11,074 nucleotides of DNA from an uncultured Planctomycetaceae bacterium. Lineage in GTDB: Bacteria > Planctomycetota > Planctomycetia > Pirellulales > UBA1268. The stretch spans positions 1 to 11,074 of the forward strand of contig CAJBSQ010000647.1 of assembly GCA_903958265.1 (NCBI GenBank), given 5' to 3'. Below, one piece after another: positions 5,550 through 11,074 of the stretch (position 1 is the first letter of the stretch; each line of letters begins with the position of its first letter). Both the position numbers and the translations under genes were made by a program. Under the pieces are notes generated by a model. It searched no databases. It was given only the letters and a program-made list of their open reading frames with translations, and was not told where the DNA came from.

Positions 5550-7039
5550 CCTCCGGGAGCCAGGCCACCCCCGCCGCGACCGTACCAGATCATCCCGCAC
5601 ACGAGGATCTCGTCGACGAGAAGATCATTCTCTGCTACTACGTCGCCGCGCTCACCTTCCTGACCGTGTCGATGCTGGCCGGCCTGCTCGTGGCCCTGCA
5701 GCTGGTCCATTGGAACGTGCTTCGGGGGATTGAGCTGCTCTCGCCCGGACGCTGGCGGATGATTCACACCAACGCCATCGCCTACGGCTTTCTGGCAAAC
5801 GCGTTCCTCGGCACGCTCCACTGGGTGGTGCCCCGGCTCACGTTTCACAAGGTGTTGAGCAAGCCCCTGAGCTGGTTCATCTTCGTGACCTGGCAGGTGA
5901 TCGTCGGCCTGACGGCACTTGGCATCATCCTCGGCCCGACGTTCCAGGATCAGCCATGGCTGCTCGAGTTGGCGAAGCAGTGGCGGCTGCCGATGAATCT
6001 CGGCGCCCAGGGGCTCGAGTGGGGCGAGACGCCCTTCTGGATCGACCCCGTCGCGCTGCTCGGGCTGCTGCTCGTGGCGGTGAACTTCATGGTGCCGATC
6101 GGCAAGAGCAAGGGACCGATGTACGTCACGCTCTGGTACTTCATGGCCGCATTTGTCTGGACGTTCCTCACCTACGCGATGGGCAACCTGCTCCCCGAAT
6201 ACGTCGTCGCCGGCACGAGCGCCGGGGCGATCGGCGGGCTGTTTATCCACGATCTCGTGGGACTGTTCGTGACGCCGCTCGGCTGGGGGTTGATGTACTA
6301 CTTCGTGCCGATCCTCCTGAAGCGACCGATCTGGAGCCACGGCCTGTCGCTCGTCGGCTTCTGGGGGCTCGCCTTCTTTTATCCGCTCCAGGGGATCCAT
6401 CACTTCCTGTACACGCCGATCCCGATGTTTCTCCAGTACGGGGCGGTGATCTCCACGATCGCGGTCGAACTCGTGGTGGCGACGGTGGTGATCAACTTCT
6501 TCGGCACCCTCGGCAAGAAAGGCTCCGAGTTCTTCACCAACCTGCCGATTCGCTACTTCTACACCGGCATGGTTTTCTACTTCATCACCTGCTTCCAGTG
6601 CGCCCTCCAGGTCACGCTCACCTTCCAGAAGCTGATCCACTTCACCGACTGGGTCGTGGGCCACGCCCACCTCGTGATGTTCGGCGTGTTCAGCCTCTGG
6701 CTGTTCGGGATCATGACCTACCTCTTTCCGCGGCTCCTCGGCCGGCCGTGGTACAGCCGCACGCTCTGCGAATACCACTACTGGCTGTCGTCCGTGAGCC
6801 TGTTCGTGATGTTCCTCGACCTCACGCTCGCCGGCGTGTTCCAGGGCTGGTACTGGGCGAGCCTCCAGCCGTGGGATGCCTCGACCGATGGCTCGCAGCC
6901 CTTCTGGATCACGCGGGTGTTTGCTGGGCTGGGGATGTTCGCGGGCCTGCTCTGCTTCCTTGCCAACCTGTGGATGACGTGGCGGGGAGCCGAGGCCGCG
7001 GAGCGGTCGAGCGGTCGCGTTGCCGCCGCCACCGCCTGA
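5546..7039 (+). CDS. ccoN: cbb3-type cytochrome c oxidase subunit I (CcoN)
   Basis: Catalytic membrane subunit that reduces O2 to water at a heme b3-CuB centre and pumps protons. The 497 aa form about 12 TM helices. Ligands seen: H74 (PGRWRMIHTNAIAYG) and H375 for low-spin heme b, H373 (GHAH) for heme b3, and H235 (FIHDLVG), H285 and H286 (GIHHFLYT) for CuB. Y279 lies six residues before H285, the cbb3-specific place of the cross-linked tyrosine, which marks it as a C-family oxidase and not a NO reductase. HFTDW (365-369) matches the classical HYTDW. Oddities: the classical TFEGP stretch reads CFQCA (349-353), with Q351 where I expect the conserved Glu, and the CuB helix has IHD in place of GHN. 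The start overlaps the previous stop by ATGA with GGAG 5 bases upstream. Confidence 0.95.
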   Translation: MTSGSQATPAATVPDHPAHEDLVDEKIILCYYVAALTFLTVSMLAGLLVALQLVHWNVLRGIELLSPGRWRMIHTNAIAYGFLANAFLGTLHWVVPRLTFHKVLSKPLSWFIFVTWQVIVGLTALGIILGPTFQDQPWLLELAKQWRLPMNLGAQGLEWGETPFWIDPVALLGLLLVAVNFMVPIGKSKGPMYVTLWYFMAAFVWTFLTYAMGNLLPEYVVAGTSAGAIGGLFIHDLVGLFVTPLGWGLMYYFVPILLKRPIWSHGLSLVGFWGLAFFYPLQGIHHFLYTPIPMFLQYGAVISTIAVELVVATVVINFFGTLGKKGSEFFTNLPIRYFYTGMVFYFITCFQCALQVTLTFQKLIHFTDWVVGHAHLVMFGVFSLWLFGIMTYLFPRLLGRPWYSRTLCEYHYWLSSVSLFVMFLDLTLAGVFQGWYWASLQPWDASTDGSQPFWITRVFAGLGMFAGLLCFLANLWMTWRGAEAAERSSGRVAAATA

Positions 7040-7073
7040 CCCTTCCACGCAGCACCGGATTCGGAGCGAGTTC

Positions 7074-7712
7074 ATGTTCGAGAGCAAGTCAGGGATTTTC
7101 TTCATCGCCGGGATCGGCTTCTTCCTGCTCGCCTTTCTGGGCAACGGAGTGGTGCCGATGCTGATGTACAAGGACCGCCCCGAGAAGACGGTCGAGGAGG
7201 TGGTGAACAAGCGGCTTCTCAGCCAGTTCACAGACCTGGCTGAGCGGTACCCCGAGCCGTTCAAGGCCGCGTTTGGCGAGGCTTCGCCCGAGAAGTGCGC
7301 CGAGGCCCTCCGGCTCGGCCGCCAGATCTATGTCGGCGAGGGCTGCTGGCACTGCCACAGCCAGTTCGTCCGGCCCGTGTCGAACGAGTCGCGGCGATAC
7401 GGGCCGGTCGCGAAGTCGGAGGAGTACGACAACGAACTGCAGCGTCCCGTGCTCTTCGGCACTAGGCGGGTGGGCCCGGATCTCTCCCGCGAGGGGGGCC
7501 GCCACGGCAACGACTGGCACGCGGTGCACTTCTTCAAGCCCACCACCGTCTCGAACAACTCGCCGATGCCGGAGTATCCCTGGTTCTTCGACGGCGCGCC
7601 CGACCGGCCAAACCGCCGGGGGCTGGCCCTGATCACCTACGTTCAGTGGCTCGGTTCATGGCTCGACGAGTATCCCTACTACGAAGAACTCGTGGAGGTG
7701 AAAGGTGACTGA
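7074..7712 (+). CDS. ccoO: cbb3-type oxidase monoheme subunit II (CcoO)
   Basis: Membrane-anchored c-type cytochrome that passes electrons to heme b of CcoN. The 212-aa protein has one N-terminal TM helix (about 7-31) and then a periplasmic heme domain. CWHCH (91-95) binds the heme, followed by the family block SQFVRPVSNE (96-105), RVGPDLSREGG (132-142), DWHAVHF (147-153) and the distal Met M165 in NSPMPEYPW. From memory of classical CcoO, the linker between the TM and CxxCH is about 25-30 residues longer here and includes an extra cysteine (C75). It lies 34 bases after ccoN, with GGAG (7063-7066) 7 bases before the ATG. The last codons contain the Shine-Dalgarno of the next gene. Confidence 0.95.
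   Translation: MFESKSGIFFIAGIGFFLLAFLGNGVVPMLMYKDRPEKTVEEVVNKRLLSQFTDLAERYPEPFKAAFGEASPEKCAEALRLGRQIYVGEGCWHCHSQFVRPVSNESRRYGPVAKSEEYDNELQRPVLFGTRRVGPDLSREGGRHGNDWHAVHFFKPTTVSNNSPMPEYPWFFDGAPDRPNRRGLALITYVQWLGSWLDEYPYYEELVEVKGD
7694..7698 (+). promoter_or_regulatory. Shine-Dalgarno deciding the GTG start at 7705
   Basis: GGAGG lies inside the end of ccoO with a 6-base gap to the GTG at 7705. It supports this GTG over the ATG at 7735, which has no comparable site, and means translation of the small gene begins before ccoO ends. Confidence 0.6.
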
Positions 7713-8091
7713 GTTCACGAAGCCGACACCAGCCATGGCCTCTGCACGCACCGCGAACGAGCCGCTGCCTGAGGCCGGCCGATCTGCCGGCACGCCGCAC
7801 CTCGGCATGACCAGCCGGCAGGCGTGGGTGACGATGGCACTGGCCGTGCTGATCCTGATTCCGAGCATGTACGGCTTCGTGGGCAAGTTCGTGGAGTTCG
7901 TTCACATCTACCGAGGCGCCTCCGGCGGCGAGTTCGCGATCGCACCAATCCTCAACTACCTGCTGGCCAGCGCCGGCTTTTTCTGCATGCTGCTCTGGGC
8001 GGCGTGGAACGGCATGTTCCGGGACGTGGAGCGGCCCAAGGTCGAATTCCTTGAGAACGAGCGGTTGCTCGATCGTGACGTGAGGACCTGA
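7705..8091 (+). CDS. Small 2-TM protein of the cbb3 operon, function unknown
   Basis: A 128-aa protein that I cannot assign. The first 36 residues are polar and Pro/Ala-rich. Two hydrophobic helices follow (about 40-60 and 79-101), joined by a short loop, and the protein ends with a charged tail (FRDVERPKVEFLENERLLDRD). A single TM followed by a charged tail recalls CcoQ, so its second half might be a CcoQ counterpart, but length and topology differ and I see no diagnostic motif. It starts with GTG, overlaps ccoO by 8 bases and has a good Shine-Dalgarno within ccoO. It is followed after 3 bases by the CcoP-anchor gene. Position argues for an oxidase accessory or stability subunit. Confidence 0.8.
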   Translation: MTEFTKPTPAMASARTANEPLPEAGRSAGTPHLGMTSRQAWVTMALAVLILIPSMYGFVGKFVEFVHIYRGASGGEFAIAPILNYLLASAGFFCMLLWAAWNGMFRDVERPKVEFLENERLLDRDVRT

Positions 8092-8094
8092 ACC

Positions 8095-8286
8095 ATGCCC
8101 GACCTGTCTCCCCCGCCGCCATCCACCGGCTCTCCCCAGGCGGAGCACCGCTACCACGACTACATTGGCAATGCGATTCCGTGGTACGTCCGTGTGATCT
8201 GGATCGGGTTCTGGGTCTTCGCCGTCACCTACACCATCCGCTACCTGCTGCCGGCCATGCAGGTGGAACTGATCCAGCGGCCGTGA
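8095..8286 (+). CDS. CcoP-type N-terminal anchor domain as a stand-alone 63-aa protein
   Basis: One TM helix (about 32-52) preceded by H18, D22, I24, N26, P29 and W30, spaced like the HxxDGIEExNNPxPxWW start of canonical CcoP/FixP. The helix ends with RYLLPAM, like the ILYP end of the CcoP anchor. Canonical CcoP continues into two cytochrome c domains; here a TGA follows 11 residues after the helix and no CxxCH is read in any frame before the ccoI gene. It is therefore either a naturally separate anchor subunit or a CcoQ-like small subunit with CcoP resemblance. It lies 3 bases after the 2-TM gene and 34 bases before the copper ATPase. The diheme lipoprotein at the operon start could supply the missing heme domains. 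Confidence 0.75.
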   Translation: MPDLSPPPPSTGSPQAEHRYHDYIGNAIPWYVRVIWIGFWVFAVTYTIRYLLPAMQVELIQRP

Positions 8287-8320
8287 GGCCGCGGCCCGGC
8301 TGCGATTGGTGGTGCCCGTG

Positions 8321-10438
8321 ATGGTGCGGCAACCCGAATCTGGATGTGCCTACTGCGGGCTGCCGCTGGCTGCGGCCCCCCGCGGCGAAGAGCCCTGCTA
8401 CTGCTGTTTCGGCTGTCGGTTCGCGGCGTCGATCACCGGTGCGGAAGGGGAGGCGGGCGAGTCGCGCTGGATGATGACGAGGCTGGGCGTAGCCGTCTTC
8501 TTCAGCATGAACGTGATGGTGTTCACGATGCTGCTCTGGTCGCAACGCGACGCCACCGCCGTACTGGAACCGACGGCCGTCGCCTTCTACGGGCTGGCGC
8601 GGCATGCCTGCCTGCTGTTTACGGCGCCGGTGATCCTGCTGCTCGGCGGCCCGCTGTTTTCCGAGGCGGGGCGGGAAGTGCGTCGCGGCCGTCCCGGGCT
8701 GCATCTCCTGCTCGCCGCCGGCGTGGCCGCGGCCTTCCTGATCTCCGCGCATGCAGTCGTGGTCGACGAGGGGCACGTCTACTTTGAAGTCGCCTGCACG
8801 GTGCTCCTGGCGGTGACTCTGGGGAAGTGGCTGGAGGCGTCTGGAAAGCTCAAGACGACCGAGGCTCTCCGCGAACTACGGACGCTGCTACCAGACCGTG
8901 TCCGGCGGATCGCGGCGGGCGCGGAGGAACTCGTGCCGCTCGTCGACATCGTGGTTGGTGACCGGCTGCGGGTGCTGCCTGGCGAGCGTCTGCCGACCGA
9001 CGGCCGGATCGTGTCAGGACGGTCGGCCATCGACGAACGAACCGTCACGGGCGAGAGCGTGCCGGTCACGAAGGAGTCGGGCGATGCGGTGGCCAGTGGC
9101 ACCGAGGTGGTCGACGGCCCACTGCTCGTCGAGGTCACTGCGGAGCCGGGCGCCGGCACGCTCGAGCGGCTGATCGGTGCCGTCGAGGCCGCAGCCGCCG
9201 CCGGCACGAGGCACCAGCGACTGGCGGACCGCGTGTCGGCCTGGTTTCTGCCGGTGGTGCTTTTCACGGCGGTGGCAACGCTCGTCGCCCACGGCTGGCT
9301 CGCCGGCTGGAGCCGGTCCGGTCTTGCGGCCGGCACGATGGCTGCGATCGCCGTGGTGGTGGTGTCGTGCCCGTGCGCGCTTGGCCTCGCGACACCGATG
9401 GCCCTCTGGGCGGCGATCGGAGCAGCGGCCCGGCGGCATGTGTTGGTGCGCGACGGTGACGCCTTTCTGCGGCTCGGCACGGCAGCGACCTTCTGCTTCG
9501 ACAAGACCGGCACGCTGACGACAGGGCTGCGGGTCCGCGAGGTGTTTGTCGACGGCGGATTCACGCCGGACCGGGTACTGGCCCTCGCCGCGGCGCTCGC
9601 CCGCGGATCGACCCACGTGCTCGCCCGTGCCATCGACGACGAAGCCACCTGCCGCGGCATCCTGCCGGATCCGGTCGTTGACCTCCGCACCCACGCCGGT
9701 CGCGGTCTCGAGGGGCGGCTCGCCGACGGCTCGATCGCGCGGCTGGGGAGCGGCCGCTGGATCGAGACCGTCATCGGCAGGCCGTCGCCGGCCACCGGGC
9801 GGGATCAGGCCCGTGCCGCATGTCACCTGGCGATCGGCACGACGCCGGTCGGGCTGATCGAGTTCGACGAATCGATCCGTGAGGGGGCGCGGGAGGCGGT
9901 TGCCGCGGTCACCGCGGGGGGTGCCGAAGCCTGGCTGCTCTCCGGCGACCTACCGGGCCGAGCGTCTGCCGTCGCCGCCGCCGTCGGGCTGCGGTGCCGT
10001 GCCCCGCTCCTGCCGGAGGAGAAACTGGCCTTCGTGCGGTCGCGACCGGCCACCGTGATGGTGGGCGATGGGATCAACGACGCTCCTGCACTCGCGGCGG
10101 CCGACGTGGGTGTGGCGCTGGGCTGCGGCGCCGACGTGTCGCGGTGGACCGCCGCGATCTGCCTGCTCCGCGACGATCTTGCCGACCTGCCGTGGCTGGT
10201 GGAACTCGCGCGGCGGACGGACCGGACGATCCGCTGGAACCTGATCTGGGCGTTCGGCTACAACGCCGCCTGCATCCCTCTGGCCGCCGCCGGGTTGGTG
10301 CATCCCGCGGTCGCTGCGGTGGCCATGGTGGCCAGCAGCCTGTTTGTGGTCACGGGGTCGCTGGGCCTCGCGAGTGACGTGGCGGTGGCCGATGAAGCCC
10401 CGGTCATGAAGCCGGATGTAGCGAGGATGCCGGCATGA
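8321..10438 (+). CDS. ccoI: CcoI/FixI-type copper-translocating P1B-ATPase without HMA domain
   Basis: Copper export ATPase needed to supply CuB to cbb3 oxidase. The 705-aa protein starts with a Cys cluster (C9, C12, C26, C28, C29, C32) like the metal-binding zinc-ribbon of CcoI proteins, but the HMA domain (GMxCxxC) that normally follows is missing and the TM region begins near residue 48. Core motifs: TGES (243-246) of the actuator domain, CPC (350-352) in the metal-binding helix, DKTGT with phosphorylated D394, GDGINDAP (582-589), YN (647-648) and MVASS (669-673). In the nucleotide-binding domain the near-invariant HP dipeptide is H432-V433. The start is uncertain: ATG at 8321 is preceded by in-frame TTG/GTG codons from 8306, and no clear Shine-Dalgarno decides between them. 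The stop overlaps the next gene by ATGA. Confidence 0.93.
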   Translation: MVRQPESGCAYCGLPLAAAPRGEEPCYCCFGCRFAASITGAEGEAGESRWMMTRLGVAVFFSMNVMVFTMLLWSQRDATAVLEPTAVAFYGLARHACLLFTAPVILLLGGPLFSEAGREVRRGRPGLHLLLAAGVAAAFLISAHAVVVDEGHVYFEVACTVLLAVTLGKWLEASGKLKTTEALRELRTLLPDRVRRIAAGAEELVPLVDIVVGDRLRVLPGERLPTDGRIVSGRSAIDERTVTGESVPVTKESGDAVASGTEVVDGPLLVEVTAEPGAGTLERLIGAVEAAAAAGTRHQRLADRVSAWFLPVVLFTAVATLVAHGWLAGWSRSGLAAGTMAAIAVVVVSCPCALGLATPMALWAAIGAAARRHVLVRDGDAFLRLGTAATFCFDKTGTLTTGLRVREVFVDGGFTPDRVLALAAALARGSTHVLARAIDDEATCRGILPDPVVDLRTHAGRGLEGRLADGSIARLGSGRWIETVIGRPSPATGRDQARAACHLAIGTTPVGLIEFDESIREGAREAVAAVTAGGAEAWLLSGDLPGRASAVAAAVGLRCRAPLLPEEKLAFVRSRPATVMVGDGINDAPALAAADVGVALGCGADVSRWTAAICLLRDDLADLPWLVELARRTDRTIRWNLIWAFGYNAACIPLAAAGLVHPAVAAVAMVASSLFVVTGSLGLASDVAVADEAPVMKPDVARMPA

Positions 10439-11074
10439 TCGAATGGCCGCTCCTGGTGGTGTCGGGCATGCTCGGGTCGGCCCACTGCCTGGGGATGTGC
10501 GGCCCCCTGGCACTCACGCTCGGCACCGCAGCGCCCGGCTGGAGGGCCAACCTGCGTCGGCAACTGGCCTACTCAGCGGGCCGAATCTTCACCTACGCGG
10601 TACTCGGGGCCGCTGCGGCTTTTGCGGCAACGCGGCTGATCCGCTCGCTGCCCGGCTGGACCAACGTGCCGGCAGTGCTGTCGATCGCGGCCGGGATCCT
10701 GCTCGTCTGGCAGGGGCTGCTCGCGGCCGGCGTGATCAAAAACCACGGCGTGGCCGGCGGGACGGCCTGCCCCGGGGCAGCGGCGTTTCGCGGGCTGCTC
10801 ACCGCTCGCGGAACGGTCGAGGCGTTCGTGGCGGGCCTGTTCACCGGTCTCCTGCCGTGCGGTCTGCTCTACGGCATGCTGGCGTACGCCGCGAGCCGAC
10901 ACGATCTGCTCGAGGGACTCGCGGCGATGACCGCCTTCGGGCTGGGAACGGTGCCGGCCATGGTGGCTGCCGGACTCGGAGGCTCCCTGCTCGGGATGGC
11001 TTCACGGCGACGGCTGCATGCGGCCGCTGCCTGGTGCCTGGTGGTCACGGGCCTTGTCTCGATGGTGCGCGGCG
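10435..11074 (+). CDS. DsbD_2/UreH-like (TauE/SafE-annotated) membrane protein, partial
   Basis: Integral membrane protein, 213 codons visible, open to the window end, so the C-terminus is missing. The N-terminal motif GSAHCLGMCGP (14-24; C18 and C22) and the mirrored LLPCGLLY (139-146; C142) are typical of the DsbD_2-type family (Pfam PF13386), related to the DsbD/CcdA thiol-transfer TM domain. YSAGRIFTY (46-54) is another family element. Members often lie beside ccoI/ccoS, where a role in copper delivery or in thiol reduction for heme attachment has been proposed; the annotation as sulfite exporter is by similarity only. It starts inside the ccoI stop (ATGA), so it is co-translated with the copper ATPase. 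That context supports a job in oxidase maturation. Confidence 0.85.
   Translation, partial: MIEWPLLVVSGMLGSAHCLGMCGPLALTLGTAAPGWRANLRRQLAYSAGRIFTYAVLGAAAAFAATRLIRSLPGWTNVPAVLSIAAGILLVWQGLLAAGVIKNHGVAGGTACPGAAAFRGLLTARGTVEAFVAGLFTGLLPCGLLYGMLAYAASRHDLLEGLAAMTAFGLGTVPAMVAAGLGGSLLGMASRRRLHAAAAWCLVVTGLVSMVRG

Noticed and set aside
5546..7039. NO reductase NorB instead of CcoN
   Set aside because: Y279 six residues before the HH pair, a following monoheme CcoO and a CcoI gene fit a C-family oxidase; the NorB glutamate motifs are absent.
5522..7264. 580-aa open frame antisense to ccoN
   Set aside because: High-GC codon bias opens the opposite frame. The product is rich in Arg, His, Glu and Pro with no fold signature, and ccoN on the other strand is certain.

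Overview
The window is high-GC bacterial DNA with tightly packed genes. It looks chromosomal, with no phage, IS, CRISPR or RNA gene that I can see. The divergent cbb3 oxidase, the HemX-like gene next to hemA and the general protein style suggest a planctomycete (Pirellulales-like). That is an impression from the sequence, not a proof.

Left part (1-3367), heme biosynthesis. hemE (uroporphyrinogen decarboxylase) runs leftward from 1117. An 88-bp divergent region separates it from a rightward pair: an 8-TM HemX/CcsA-like cytochrome c assembly-type protein, coupled by an ATGA overlap to hemA (glutamyl-tRNA reductase). The hemA stop codon lies inside a 16-bp tandem repeat array (3356-3451). The array runs on into a 9-bp direct repeat, a weak terminator-like hairpin and a candidate promoter.

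Middle part (3613-8286), a cbb3-type (C-family) heme-copper oxidase operon in an unusual order: diheme c lipoprotein, 4-TM protein with a coiled-coil start, ccoN, ccoO, 2-TM small protein, and a 63-aa single-TM protein that resembles only the N-terminal anchor of CcoP. CcoN keeps every heme and CuB ligand and the cross-linking tyrosine, but differs from classical CcoN elsewhere. No normal one-piece CcoP is present in the window. The simplest reading is that CcoP is split into a TM anchor (last gene) and a separately lipid-anchored diheme cytochrome (first gene).

Right part (8321-11074), oxidase assembly: a CcoI/FixI-type copper P1B-ATPase that lacks the HMA domain and carries HV in place of the usual HP dipeptide, followed through an ATGA overlap by a DsbD_2/UreH-like membrane protein cut by the window end.

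Taken together: HemA and HemE feed heme synthesis, the HemX-like protein may act in heme handling or HemA control, the cco genes build a high-affinity terminal oxidase, and CcoI plus the DsbD_2-like protein would supply copper or reductant for its maturation. The most original points are the split CcoP, the two unassigned membrane proteins inside the oxidase operon, the changed residues in CcoN and CcoI, and the short-period repeats at two gene 3' ends.
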